DNA of 64,000 nucleotides from Salinibacterium sp. ZJ450 (GCF_011751885.2 NZ_CP061771.1:2542001-2606000); one strand, 5' to 3'. Counted from the stretch's first letter, positions 8,680-17,095 are shown. Translations and numbers: made by a program. The notes: generated by a model not told the origin, from the letters alone.

Positions 8680-9068
8680 CAGTTGCGTCCGATCTGCAGG
8701 GCTGCCTGGTAGGTCTCTTTGGCACGGTCGACTACCGCGGCGTTGGCCTGGTATCCGCGCTGCGCCATGATCAGCTGGCCCATCTGCGAGGCCAGGTCGA
8801 TGTCGGGGTAGCGCACGTAGCCGTTCTCGTCGGCGAGCGGATGCTCCGGCTCATGCACCATGCGACCCTCGGCATCCCCGTAGGCGGCACCGGCCACGTA
8901 GACGCCACTGGTGCCCTCGCCCTCCTGGGCCAGCACGTACCGAGCGCGGAAGGCTTCACCGTCGGTGCCGGTGACGGTGTTCACGTTGGCGAGGTTGTCC
9001 GAGACGGCGTCGAGCCATTTGCGGTGCACGGTCAGCGACGTGCCGGCGATCCCGATTGCGTCGAACAT
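8679..9068 (-). CDS. flgC: Flagellar basal-body rod protein FlgC
   Basis: Proximal rod subunit. 129 residues. The N-terminus MFDAIGIAGTSLTVHRKWLD followed by DNLANVNT is the rod family N-helix. The C-terminal NGYVRYPDIDLASQMGQL with QRGYQANAAVVDRAKE is the FlgC C-helix. It ends one base into fliE and starts one base from flgB. Confidence 0.96.
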   Translation of the reverse strand: MFDAIGIAGTSLTVHRKWLDAVSDNLANVNTVTGTDGEAFRARYVLAQEGEGTSGVYVAGAAYGDAEGRMVHEPEHPLADENGYVRYPDIDLASQMGQLIMAQRGYQANAAVVDRAKETYQAALQIGRN

Positions 9069-9409
9069 CAGTTGGTCCGCAGCGCGGTGCGCATCGACTT
9101 GAACGGGCCCTCAACCGCCTGCGTGGCGAACTGGTAGCGCAGCACCGTGTCGATGTTCGACAGGGTTTCCGTGTCGAGGTTGACGTTGTTGCCGTTCAGC
9201 TTGGTGGGCTCGAGCGAGCTCTCGGTGCGTGCCGCCGTGACACCGTTGCCGTCCTGCACCGACTGGGCGAGGGCGTCTTCGAACAGCACGCGCTTGGCAT
9301 GATAGTTCGGAGTGTTCACGTTGGCGATGTTGTTCGCGATGGTCCGCTGGCGCAGGGCCAGCCCATCCAGCGCGCTGATCAGCGCGGAGGACGTGACGGA
9401 TTCAAGCAA
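9068..9409 (-). CDS. flgB: Flagellar basal-body rod protein FlgB
   Basis: Proximal rod subunit and first gene of the left flagellar operon. 113 residues. RQRTIANNIANVNTPNYHAKR at about 21-41 is the FlgB/FlgC N-terminal motif; the C-terminal ALRTN is short. A flagellar-type promoter lies about 75 bases upstream at 9485-9511, leaving a leader of about 69 bases. All genes down to flgE are on the same strand with minimal spacing, so this is probably one long transcript. Confidence 0.95.
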   Translation of the reverse strand: MLESVTSSALISALDGLALRQRTIANNIANVNTPNYHAKRVLFEDALAQSVQDGNGVTAARTESSLEPTKLNGNNVNLDTETLSNIDTVLRYQFATQAVEGPFKSMRTALRTN

Positions 9410-9484
9410 CGACTACCCTCTTCGTCGTAACGGGGCGGCCGATCCCTGGCCTCTCGGTGAGCGATCCCTGCTCGTCCCCATTAG

Positions 9485-9511
9485 CTATCGGCAGCGTCGC
9501 GCCGATCGTTA
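9485..9511 (-). promoter_or_regulatory. FliA-type (sigma-28) promoter of the flgB operon
   Basis: On the minus strand TAAC, 15 bases, then GCCGATAG. This matches the sigma-28 scheme TAAA-N15-GCCGATAA. The same two boxes with the same 15-base spacing occur before fliC, flgN and fliM. Confidence 0.8.
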
Positions 9512-9531
9512 GGGAATTCTCGGATTCCGGT

Positions 9532-9837
9532 TCAGCCGGTGACGTCGAGGTACACCGAGCGCCCGGCATCCTGTGCTGCCGGAACCGCCCGAACCGCTGA
9601 GAGGTGACGGGCGACGGCGCGCTGCTCGTCACCAAGTCGCGAGATCGCGGCATGCTGGCTGTCGAGCAGGCGCCACGCCCGCGCTTCGAGCTCCGCAGGC
9701 AGCGGCCCGAGGTCGGCCGGGGGCGACCAGGATTCGGGCATAGGTTCGGGCTCGCCGCGGGATGCCGCGGCAGCGACCGCCTCGAGGTGCTGCAGTAGGT
9801 CTTCCCAGGCTTGCTGGTCGTAGTGCGCTCTAGGCAA
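9532..9837 (-). CDS. Small protein after fliS, possible FliT-like chaperone
   Basis: No recognised signature. About 101 residues, acidic and helical (QQAWEDLLQHLEAVAAAASR; LPAELEARAWRLLDSQHAAI), the size and character of the FliT export chaperones that often follow fliS. I prefer the TTG at 9837, which overlaps the fliS stop (9830) and has AGGAA about nine bases upstream. In-frame ATG codons at 9870 and 9897 would add 11 and 20 residues deep inside fliS. The coding assignment is supported by coupling to fliS and by strong G/C third positions; the function is a guess. Confidence 0.65.
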   Translation of the reverse strand: MPRAHYDQQAWEDLLQHLEAVAAAASRGEPEPMPESWSPPADLGPLPAELEARAWRLLDSQHAAISRLGDEQRAVARHLSAVRAVPAAQDAGRSVYLDVTG

Positions 9838-10258
9838 AGCCGAGTGTTCCTGTGGTGCGCGGGGCGGCATGAGCCGGCTGGGCTGCTGACGCCTCATGCC
9901 AGGCCTGACGCAGCGGTTCCAGCAGTGCGATGCTCTCGCGGGTGCGTTCGACGTCGCGGTTCACGTTGGCGTTCACCAGCGAGGTCGAGACATAGGCGTA
10001 CAACCCGCGCAGACCCTCCCCGCCGTTCCACGCCTCGACGTTCAGCGACGAGGTCAGTTCGGCAATGATCGCCTGGGCATGCAGCAGCTGTTCGGATGCC
10101 ACCGGCCACTGTTCGGCGAGCTGCGCAGCTTCGGCGCGGCCGAGATCGAGCAGCAGGCGGTCGTACAGCATGGTGAGCAGGCGCGCAGGGGTCGCCGAGA
10201 GGATCGCCTCGCGGTTCAGCTGGGCGCGCTTCTGGGTGGCGTTCGCGATCATCGTCAT
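9830..10258 (-). CDS. fliS: Flagellar export chaperone FliS
   Basis: Cytoplasmic chaperone that binds the C-terminus of flagellin and blocks early polymerisation. 142 residues. REAILSATPARLLTMLYDRLLLDL at about 15-38 is the FliS signature (helix 1-2), followed by AIIAELTSSLNVEAWNGGEG and YAYVSTSLVNANVNRD, all matching the four-helix family. The start ATG at 10258 overlaps the fliD stop (ATGA). Confidence 0.95.
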   Translation of the reverse strand: MTMIANATQKRAQLNREAILSATPARLLTMLYDRLLLDLGRAEAAQLAEQWPVASEQLLHAQAIIAELTSSLNVEAWNGGEGLRGLYAYVSTSLVNANVNRDVERTRESIALLEPLRQAWHEASAAQPAHAAPRTTGTLGFA

Positions 10259-11556
10259 GAGTTGTTGCCCGGCTTCGGCAGTGAGGCGAGCTGCGAGGCC
10301 AGATAGGCGGACTGCGAGTTCAGGGCGCTCATCTGCACTTCGAGGGCAGCGTAGGTGCGCTCGAGTGTTGCGCGGCGGGTGTCGATGCGACGGTCCCACT
10401 CGATGACCTGGTCGCTCATCCGGTCGATCACCGACTCCTGGCCGGTGATTCGCGAGGTGATCTGCCCGTCGTACTTATCGGACAGGTCGGTGGCGGCGAC
10501 CTCAAGCCGGGACGCGATCTCCTGCAGCGCCGACTCGAGGAAGGCGGGGTCATCCGTCAGCGCCTGCTGGAACTTCTCGGCGTCGAACTCGACCTTGCCG
10601 TCCTTGGTGATAACGATGCCGATCTCAGACGGCGAGCGGCCGGCGACGGGACTGGTCGCGGCCTCAAGGATGCGCCGGCTCACGTCGCGAACGGTGCTGT
10701 CACCGGTGAAGATGCCACCCTTGGTGGCGCCGGTCGCTCCGCTCGAGACCGCGGAATTCGCTGAGATAAATGAGAGCACTGCGTTCAGCGAGGCGACGAG
10801 GTCTTCGGCGACCTTGGCGGTCTGTGCGGTATCGCGGGCGACAGAGACGGTGACCGGAGTGGCGGATGCCGCGGACACAGTTACGTCGACGCCTGGCAGC
10901 AGGTCGGTGAATGTATTGCTGGCCGACGTGATGACTTGCTCGGCAGGAGTTCCCGCCCACAGTTTCACTGACGCGTCTTGAGCCGCGCTTACTTCGATGA
11001 GCCCAGCGGTGCTGATGGTGAAGCTGTTCGCGGCGCCTGTTTCCTCGGAGCTGAACTGAAGGCGATAGAGGCCTCCCCCAGCCGAGACCTTCGTTGCGGT
11101 GACACCCGTGTCGGCGCTGTTAACCGCGGCGACTACATCATCGAGCGACGTCGAGGCGGCGTTGATCGTGGTGACGGTCCCGTTCACGTCGATCGTGAAG
11201 CTTGGTTCGCTCCAAGCGCTGACAGCGTCGGAGACGGTGACTTGGCGCTGCGCGAGCTGGTCGACAACGATGTCGATCGAACCGGCGGCGGCGCCGGTCT
11301 TGGCCGTCGCGGTGACCTTGTCAGAGCTGCTGGTCGCGGTGAAGAGGTCTAGGGAGGCGGGCTTCGCCGCCTTCTCGGCAAGTTCGCCAAGGCTCGCGAC
11401 CCGGGTGTTGAGCGCCTGCAGCGCCGACACCATGGTCTGAGTCTCGCTGAGCCGGTTCTTGATCAGCGTCTGCGGGATCGCCTCAATCTGCATGAGGGAG
11501 CTGATGAGCGCCGCGGAGTCGAGTCCGCTGGCAAGGCCTGGCAGTGAGATTGCCAT
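10255..11556 (-). CDS. fliD: Flagellar filament cap protein FliD
   Basis: Forms the cap at the filament tip and guides flagellin folding. 433 residues. The N-terminal SLPGLASGLDSAALISSLMQ is the FliD N-domain hallmark, and the C-terminal RITGQESVIDRMSDQVIEWD with RATLERTYAALEVQMSALNSQ is the matching coiled coil. Middle domains are Ala/Thr/Val-rich beta. It lies downstream of fliC with a 146-base gap that holds a long inverted repeat. No FliA-type promoter is visible in that gap, so it may rely on read-through from fliC or another promoter. Confidence 0.95.
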   Translation of the reverse strand: MAISLPGLASGLDSAALISSLMQIEAIPQTLIKNRLSETQTMVSALQALNTRVASLGELAEKAAKPASLDLFTATSSSDKVTATAKTGAAAGSIDIVVDQLAQRQVTVSDAVSAWSEPSFTIDVNGTVTTINAASTSLDDVVAAVNSADTGVTATKVSAGGGLYRLQFSSEETGAANSFTISTAGLIEVSAAQDASVKLWAGTPAEQVITSASNTFTDLLPGVDVTVSAASATPVTVSVARDTAQTAKVAEDLVASLNAVLSFISANSAVSSGATGATKGGIFTGDSTVRDVSRRILEAATSPVAGRSPSEIGIVITKDGKVEFDAEKFQQALTDDPAFLESALQEIASRLEVAATDLSDKYDGQITSRITGQESVIDRMSDQVIEWDRRIDTRRATLERTYAALEVQMSALNSQSAYLASQLASLPKPGNNS

Positions 11557-11616
11557 GTGTGCTCCCCTGTGTCTCGTTGGTTCTGTGTCGTGTTGGTTCT
11601 GTGTTCCGTGGATGTT

Positions 11617-11685
11617 GCGAACGCCTGGCGGCAGCCGCGCGGCGAGGTCCAGTTCACCGCTCGGCCGCCACCAGGCGCCGTTCGC
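11617..11685 (-). terminator. Long inverted repeat between fliC and fliD
   Basis: Left arm 11617-11636 and right arm 11663-11685 are imperfect reverse complements, both containing the GCGAACG and CCTGG..GGC blocks. On the minus strand a strong stem of about 20 bp forms 18 bases after the fliC stop. There is no T tract. It may terminate or attenuate the fliC transcript, or protect its 3' end, giving much more fliC than fliD RNA. Confidence 0.65.
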
Positions 11686-11702
11686 TACAGCATGGCTAGG
11701 TT

Positions 11703-12536
11703 CTAGCCGAGGAGCTGCAGCACACCCTGGTTCGACTGGTTCGCCTGAGCGAGCATCGCGGTGCCTGCCTGCGACAGGATGTTCGCGCGGGTGAAGTTGA
11801 CCATCTCGGCAGCCATGTCGGTGTCGCGGATGCGGGACTCTGCAGCCTGCAGGTTCTCGCGCGAGACGTTGAGGCTGTTGATGGTCGACTCGAAGCGGTT
11901 CTGCACGGCACCGAGGTCGGCGCGAGCAGTCGAGATCGTCTTGATCTGCGCGTCGATGGCGGTGATGCTGGCCGCGGCGTTTGCCGCCGTGTCGAACGTC
12001 AGCGCAGCGGTGGCAGTGCCCACCGCGGTGGTGTTGGCGCCCGAGAGGTCAACGGCGATCTGGTCTTCAGCGGCAACTCCGCCAGCACCGACGTGGAACG
12101 TGAGCGCAGTCGCGGTTCCGTCGAGCAGCTTGATGCCGTTGAAGTTGGTCGAGGCACCGATACGGGTGAGCTCGGCCGACAGGGCGTCAGACTCGGTCTT
12201 GATCGCGAGGCGCGAGTCAGCGTTGTTCGAGTCGTTACCGGCCTGAACAGCGAGGTCACGCATGCGCTGCAGGATCGAGTGAACCTCGGTCAGGGCGCCT
12301 TCCGCGGTCTGGATGACCGAGATGCCGTCCTGCGCGTTGCGGGCGGCGACGGTGAGGCCGTTGACCTGCGAGCGCAGACCCTCGGAGATCGCCATGCCGG
12401 CCGCGTCATCCGCTGCACGGTTGATACGCAGACCGCTCGACAGCTTCTCGAGCGACTTCGACAGGTCGTTCTGCGTGTTGGACAGGTTGCGGTGAGCGTT
12501 GAGCGCCGCAATGTTGGTGTTGATCTGCATACCCAT
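11703..12536 (-). CDS. fliC: Flagellin
   Basis: Main filament subunit. 277 residues, a short flagellin with a small variable domain (about 140-190). The N-terminal MGMQINTNIAALNAHRNL and LEKLSSGLRINRAADDAAGM, and the C-terminal ESRIRDTDMAAEMVNFTRAN with NQSNQGVLQLLG, are the conserved D0/D1 helices. The start ATG at 12536 has GGAGG eight bases upstream. A FliA-type promoter at 12596-12622 gives a leader of about 52 bases. Only one flagellin is present here. Confidence 0.98.
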   Translation of the reverse strand: MGMQINTNIAALNAHRNLSNTQNDLSKSLEKLSSGLRINRAADDAAGMAISEGLRSQVNGLTVAARNAQDGISVIQTAEGALTEVHSILQRMRDLAVQAGNDSNNADSRLAIKTESDALSAELTRIGASTNFNGIKLLDGTATALTFHVGAGGVAAEDQIAVDLSGANTTAVGTATAALTFDTAANAAASITAIDAQIKTISTARADLGAVQNRFESTINSLNVSRENLQAAESRIRDTDMAAEMVNFTRANILSQAGTAMLAQANQSNQGVLQLLG

Positions 12537-12595
12537 GATGAATTCCTCCGTGATTGGGTCTGAACGCCGGCCCATCCATGGGCTGACACCATGAG

Positions 12596-12622
12596 CTATC
12601 GGCAGCCGCGACGCCGGCGTTA
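12596..12622 (-). promoter_or_regulatory. FliA-type promoter of fliC
   Basis: Minus strand TAAC, 15 bases, GCCGATAG, about 60 bases before the fliC start. Identical boxes and spacing to the flgB, flgN and fliM promoters. Confidence 0.85.
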
Positions 12623-12664
12623 GCCGGATGCGGAAGAATTTTTCGATTCTCCGCCGGGCACCGG

Positions 12665-13492
12665 TCAGAAGCCGACGGCGCTCCGCACACCCTGTGTACC
12701 GAAGCGGGTGGTACCGCTCACCGAGCCGCGCACGGTGCTGTCGGCGACCCGCGACAGGTAGGCGCTGCGGCTGGCCGCCGACACCCGCGAGGTCGGGGTG
12801 TGCACGGCCTCCGCGTCATCCGCGTAGTGGGTTTCAAGTCCGTCGCGCAGCAGGCGGATGGCTTCGGAACGCTGCTGCGAGACGGCGGAGTGCGTGATGC
12901 CGAGCTCATCAGCGATGTCCTTCACCGGGCGATCCTTGAAGTAGACCTCGGTCACGATGAATCGCATCTTCTCGGGCAGCGCCTCGACCGCGGCGCGCAG
13001 GAAGCGGAGCCTCTCTGCGGTGAGCACGTCATCTTCGGGCAGTGCGGTGTCGGCGACCAGGAACTCGGCGACCGTGTCATCGATCGTGGAGACGGTGCGT
13101 GCGGCATCCGACAGGCCAGCTGTGGCCTCGGCGCGATCGACGCCGAGCGCGGCCGCGATCTCGTCGACCGACGGGCGACGGCCGAGAGCAGCGGTCAGCG
13201 TTTCCTGCACCGCCGCGGTTTCTTTGATCCGGCGACGGGCACCACGTGTTGCCCAGTCACCGGCTCGCATCTCATCGGCGAACGCGCCGATAATTCGCTT
13301 GCGCGCGAACGCGCCGAATGGAATGCCCAGTTCCGGCTTGTATGCCTCGGCGGCGGTGATCAGCGCGACTGCGCCGGCCGATGCCAGGTCGTCACGCGAG
13401 AGGTGCGTTGCCCTGGCGCTCACTTCGGCGACCAGGTACCCGACCAGCGGGAGATTGTCGACGACGATTATGTTGCGTTCTACACGATTCAC
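12665..13492 (-). CDS. fliA: RNA polymerase sigma factor, FliA/WhiG type
   Basis: Sigma-70 family group 3 factor, the likely reader of the GCCGATAG promoters around it. About 275 residues. Region 2 is at about 28-82 (AAEAYKPELGIPFGAFARKRIIG and DEMRAGDW). Region 3 follows (LGRRPSVDEIAAALGVDRA). Region 4 is at about 175-225 (KDIADELGITHSAVSQQRSEAIRLL), with about 50 extra residues at the C-terminus. The start is GTG at 13492 with AGGGG upstream. No FliA-type box precedes it on its own strand, so it is probably controlled by another factor. No anti-sigma FlgM is visible nearby. Confidence 0.9.
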   Translation of the reverse strand: MNRVERNIIVVDNLPLVGYLVAEVSARATHLSRDDLASAGAVALITAAEAYKPELGIPFGAFARKRIIGAFADEMRAGDWATRGARRRIKETAAVQETLTAALGRRPSVDEIAAALGVDRAEATAGLSDAARTVSTIDDTVAEFLVADTALPEDDVLTAERLRFLRAAVEALPEKMRFIVTEVYFKDRPVKDIADELGITHSAVSQQRSEAIRLLRDGLETHYADDAEAVHTPTSRVSAASRSAYLSRVADSTVRGSVSGTTRFGTQGVRSAVGF

Positions 13493-13619
13493 TAGCTGGA
13501 CCCCTGTGCGCGTTGTGTATGGAAATCGACGCGTTCGGGTCCGCGGCTCGGTGGGTCGGGTGTGTGTGCTGTGGGCAGCTGCGGGCGGGATGTGGGGTCG
13601 GCAGGAAAGCACTGTTGGG

Positions 13620-13646
13620 TAACGAGCGGCGGTTGCGTGCCGATAG
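13620..13646 (+). promoter_or_regulatory. Upstream FliA-type promoter without obvious gene
   Basis: Plus strand TAAC at 13620-13623, 15 bases, GCCGATAG at 13639-13646, as good a match as the other four. A transcript would start near 13653 and run about 245 bases before the flgN start, so it is either a long leader or a small RNA. Confidence 0.7.
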
Positions 13647-13829
13647 TTCGGTGTAAGCCGACACGTTCCCCCCTCATCAGCGTGCGAGAGCATTTCTCGC
13701 GTCTTTCCCCCACATGACATGTTGCCAAACCGCGGAGATTGATTCTACGAACGAGCCGCCCCCAGTACGGGGCGCCCCCCAATGGGGGGAACTGGATGCG
13801 AGTCGTATTCAGCACTCAGGATCCGCCAC

Positions 13830-13856
13830 TAACGTTGCGGTTGGCGTTGCCGATAG
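13830..13856 (+). promoter_or_regulatory. FliA-type promoter of flgN-flgK-flgL-fliW
   Basis: TAAC at 13830-13833, 15 bases, GCCGATAG at 13849-13856. The expected start near 13863 excludes an ATG at 13860 and supports the GTG at 13899 as the flgN start. Confidence 0.85.
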
Positions 13857-13898
13857 TTCATGCCAGCGAGTTATCCACCCGAAGGAGCGAAGAGAAAC

Positions 13899-14384
13899 GT
13901 GAGCGCGCAAGACTTATCCGCACTGCTCTGGCGCGAACGCGAGCTGCTTGAGCTCTTGCTGTTCAAACTCGAAGAAGAACAGCTGCTGTTGACCGCGGGC
14001 AAGTCCCGCTGGCTCCCCCACGCCACCCGCGAGGTCGAGCAGGTACTCGAGCGGCTGCGCGAAGCCGGCCTCGGGCGAACCGTCGCGGTGTCATCTCTCG
14101 CTCGCGAATGGGCGATCGACGACAACGCCACGCTCCGCGACCTGGTCGTGCACGCTCCCGCCGGGCCGTGGGCCGACATTTTCACCGCGCATCTGCAAGC
14201 GATGACAGAACTCACCGGCCAGATCAGGCATCTTCGCGATGTCAACGAGCAGTTCCTGCGGGCGGCGTCACGGTCGACGCAGGAGACGCTCGCCCACCTC
14301 ACTACCGAGGCCGGCACCTACAGCGCCAGCGGTCTTTCCGATTCCGATCTCTCCAGCGCCAGGCTGGTCGACAAGACCCTTTAA
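13899..14384 (+). CDS. flgN: Flagellar export chaperone FlgN family protein
   Basis: Chaperone for the hook-filament junction proteins FlgK and FlgL, encoded just before them. 161 residues, almost all helix (LLWRERELLELLLFKLEEEQ, a typical FlgN N-terminal coiled coil). The GTG start at 13899 has AAGGAG about 11 bases upstream and lies about 36 bases after the predicted transcription start. Codon 6 is the rare TTA. It ends 10 bases before flgK. Confidence 0.85.
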   Translation: MSAQDLSALLWRERELLELLLFKLEEEQLLLTAGKSRWLPHATREVEQVLERLREAGLGRTVAVSSLAREWAIDDNATLRDLVVHAPAGPWADIFTAHLQAMTELTGQIRHLRDVNEQFLRAASRSTQETLAHLTTEAGTYSASGLSDSDLSSARLVDKTL

Positions 14385-14394
14385 GGACACGACA

Positions 14395-15816
14395 GTGAGC
14401 ACGTTCAGTGGACTGAACACCGCATACACCGGCCTCGTCGCCGCCCGGAAGGGGCTCGACGTAGTCGGGCAGAACATCGCCAACGCCAACACCGAGGGCT
14501 ACACCCGGCAGCGCGTGACGACGTCGTCGATCGGCTCGCTCGCGACAGTGGGCCCGCTGGCTGGCCCGGTCACCGTTGGCCAGGGGGTCAGCGTTGACGG
14601 CGTGGCCCGGCTGGGGAATGTGTTCCTCGATGCCAGGGTGCGGTCGACCGCCGGCACAGCGGGCTACTGGGCGGTGCGGGCCAACGTGATGACGTCGCTC
14701 GAGTCGACGCTTCAGGAGCCTGGCGAGAATGGACTCTCCACGCAACTGCAGGACTTCTTCGCCGCGTGGGGGGATGTCGCGAATGCCGCGGGCGAACCCG
14801 CCCCGGCGGGCGTTTTACTCGAGCAGGCGGGCGTGCTCGTCTCGCAAATCGCAAGCGGCTACCGCGAAGTTGAGAATCAGTGGTCGCAGGTGCGCCGGGA
14901 GACCGACGGCATGGTGTCCGAGCTGAACGATGCGGCCTCCCAGGTCGCCGACCTGAATGGACGCATCCGGTCCACCCTGCAGGCCGGCGGTTCGGTGAAC
15001 GAGCTGCTCGACAAGCGGAGCAGCCTCACGACTACGATTGCCGCCCTCGCCGGTGGCACCGCGCGTGAGCTCGCCGACGGCACCGTTGAGGTGCTGATCG
15101 GTGGCAACGCGATCGTCTCGGGCGACAGCTTCCGGGCAGTTCAAGCAACCGGCACGCACGTGTTCGGCACCCTCTCGGCGGACCCCCCGAAACTTCAGTG
15201 GGCTCACTCCGGCCTTGCCGTCTCCTTGGACGGTGGGGAGATCGCCGGCGCGCTGTCGACGCTCGCCCCGGCCAGCGCCGGCACCGGTGGCGTGTTGGCC
15301 GAGGCCGCAGCCTCGTACGACGCTTTCGCTGAGAAGCTGGCCTTTGCGGTCAACACACTCCACAACGGTGCCCAGTCGGGCACCGGCGGCGCCACCGGCG
15401 ATTTCTTCTCCTTTACTGTCGGCTCCGCGGCCACAACCTTGGCTGTACTGCCCACCGACGCCTCCACGATTGCGACCGGTGTGTCGGGCGGCGGCGTCCT
15501 CGATGGTTCCGTGGCCGACAAGATCGGCAATTTGAGCACCAGCACCGCCGCCGGCTCGCCGAACGTCGTCTGGTCCGGCTTCGTCACGTCTCTCGGAATC
15601 ACCACCCGCAGCAACCTGCAGCAGGCGACGCTCGCGGAGCTGTCCGCGGCATCCGCCGTCAACATCCAGTTGGCCCACGCCTCTGTCGATATGGACGAGG
15701 AGAACGTGAACTTGCTCACCTTCCAGGTGGCCTATCAGGGCGCCGCGCGGGTACTCACGGCGGTCGACGAAATGCTTGACACGCTGATCAACCGCACCGG
15801 AATCGTGGGGAGGTAG
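14395..15816 (+). CDS. flgK: Flagellar hook-associated protein 1 FlgK
   Basis: Hook-filament junction protein HAP1. 473 residues. The N-terminal STFSGLNTAYTGLVAARKGL with VVGQNIANANTEGYTRQRV is the FlgK signature, and the C-terminal VDMDEENVNLLTFQVAYQGA with AARVLTAVDEMLDTLIN completes the paired helices. The GTG start at 14395 has AAGGA upstream. It is shorter than the enterobacterial protein because the middle domain is reduced. A rare TTA codon is at 14815. FlgL starts three bases after the stop. Confidence 0.96.
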   Translation: MSTFSGLNTAYTGLVAARKGLDVVGQNIANANTEGYTRQRVTTSSIGSLATVGPLAGPVTVGQGVSVDGVARLGNVFLDARVRSTAGTAGYWAVRANVMTSLESTLQEPGENGLSTQLQDFFAAWGDVANAAGEPAPAGVLLEQAGVLVSQIASGYREVENQWSQVRRETDGMVSELNDAASQVADLNGRIRSTLQAGGSVNELLDKRSSLTTTIAALAGGTARELADGTVEVLIGGNAIVSGDSFRAVQATGTHVFGTLSADPPKLQWAHSGLAVSLDGGEIAGALSTLAPASAGTGGVLAEAAASYDAFAEKLAFAVNTLHNGAQSGTGGATGDFFSFTVGSAATTLAVLPTDASTIATGVSGGGVLDGSVADKIGNLSTSTAAGSPNVVWSGFVTSLGITTRSNLQQATLAELSAASAVNIQLAHASVDMDEENVNLLTFQVAYQGAARVLTAVDEMLDTLINRTGIVGR

Positions 15817-15819
15817 TCG

Positions 15820-16704
15820 ATGATCACGCGCACAACAACGAACATGATGATGCAGAACGCACAGCGCAACCTGCAGACGAACATGGCGGCTCTGGCGAGG
15901 TTGCAGGAGCAGGCATCCAGCCAGAAGGCCATCACGCGGCCGTCGGATGACCCGACTGCAACGGCTGACTCGCTGCGCATCCGCGCCGAGCAGCGTGCCA
16001 CCGAGCAGTACGGCCGCAACATCGACGACGGCACTGGCTGGCTGACCACGATCGACTCCGCGCTCGGAACCACGACAACCCTGATGAACCGCGTTCGCGA
16101 CCTCGCGGTGCAGGGCGCGAACGACGGAGCAATGTCGCCCACCGCGAAACAGGCGATTGTCACCGAGCTCGAGGGCCTTAAGGCTGAGCTGCTCAACGTG
16201 GCCAACACCAAGTACCAGGGCCGGTCAGTATTCGCCGGGAACTCTGATGCGGCCACCGCGTTCGATGCCGCGTCCTACGCGTATGCAGCGACCGGCGCGA
16301 CTGTCGAGCGGCGCATTTCCGCGCACTCTACGATCCGCGTTGACGCCGACGGAGCCGCGACATTCGGTGCCGGGCCCGGATCGGTATTCGCCCTGGTCGA
16401 TCAGATCGCCGCCGAGCTTACAGGCGGCACCAATATCGGCCCGCAGCTTGGCGCCATCGACGCCCACATGACCAACATCCGCGAACAGCAGGCCATTGTC
16501 GGAACCCGGCACGCCCAAATTCTGCGAGCCGAGGAGACGCACATGGAACGGACCGTTTCACTCGAGGGCCAGCGCGCTGGCGTCGAGGATATCGACATCG
16601 CCGAGGTGATCCTCGACCTGCAGCTGCAGGAGGTCTCGTACCAGACCGCCCTGGCCGTCACCGCGCGGGTGCTGCAGCCCACCCTGATGGACTTCCTCCG
16701 ATGA
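15820..16704 (+). CDS. flgL: Flagellar hook-associated protein 3 FlgL
   Basis: Second hook-filament junction protein (HAP3). 294 residues. The N-terminal flagellin-like helix (TTTNMMMQNAQRNLQTNMAA, then SSQKAITRPSDDPTATADSL) and the C-terminal VEDIDIAEVILDLQLQEVSYQ are typical of FlgL. It overlaps fliW by four bases (ATGA). Confidence 0.95.
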   Translation: MITRTTTNMMMQNAQRNLQTNMAALARLQEQASSQKAITRPSDDPTATADSLRIRAEQRATEQYGRNIDDGTGWLTTIDSALGTTTTLMNRVRDLAVQGANDGAMSPTAKQAIVTELEGLKAELLNVANTKYQGRSVFAGNSDAATAFDAASYAYAATGATVERRISAHSTIRVDADGAATFGAGPGSVFALVDQIAAELTGGTNIGPQLGAIDAHMTNIREQQAIVGTRHAQILRAEETHMERTVSLEGQRAGVEDIDIAEVILDLQLQEVSYQTALAVTARVLQPTLMDFLR

Positions 16705-17075
16705 CCGCGCTCGCCTTCCTCGCTCCCCCGCCCGGTTTCGCACCGTTCGTGGACTTCACGCTGTCCGACATCGACGGCGCCGAGGGTTTGTACGCCCTCG
16801 AGGCGACGCAGGATGCCGGCATCCGCCTGTTCGTGCTGGATGCCGCCGTGTACCTGCCCGACTACACGCCGGTCATCTCGGACGAGCAGAGCGCTGCGCT
16901 TGGCCTGGCGACCGCGGAAGACGCGGCGGTGCTCGTGGTTGCGAACCCGTCGGACGAGGCCACCACGATGAACCTGATGGCTCCGATCGTGGTGAACCGC
17001 GCCACCGGCGTGAGCGCCCAAGTGATCCTCGAGGGCCAGAACTGGCCGCTGCGCGCGGAGCTCGCCGCGCGCTAG
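16701..17075 (+). CDS. fliW: Flagellar assembly factor FliW
   Basis: In Bacillus and others FliW binds flagellin and the translational repressor CsrA, coupling flagellin synthesis to secretion. 124 residues, slightly shorter than usual (about 145). LSDIDGAEGLYALEATQDAG, LFVLDAAVYLPDYTP and NPSDEATTMNLMAPIVVN match the family. It is the last gene of the flgN-flgK-flgL unit. No csrA is seen next to it or elsewhere in the window, so its partner is unclear. Confidence 0.92.
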   Translation: MTALAFLAPPPGFAPFVDFTLSDIDGAEGLYALEATQDAGIRLFVLDAAVYLPDYTPVISDEQSAALGLATAEDAAVLVVANPSDEATTMNLMAPIVVNRATGVSAQVILEGQNWPLRAELAAR

Positions 17076-17095
17076 TACTCGGTTTGAGCCCTGCC

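Larger units (their letters stand above)
13493..13898. other. Divergent intergenic region between the sigma gene and flgN
   Basis: About 406 bases without a convincing gene. It carries two plus-strand FliA-type promoters (13620-13646 and 13830-13856). It also has a perfect 6-bp hairpin of Cs and Gs around AAT at about 13783-13797 and a long leader region between the promoters. Short open frames at 13714-13902 and 13739-13951 exist but lack ribosome sites. Confidence 0.7.

Noticed and set aside
13739-13951. 70-residue frame upstream of and overlapping flgN
   Set aside because: No ribosome site, mixed codon bias, crosses a FliA-type promoter and the flgN start.
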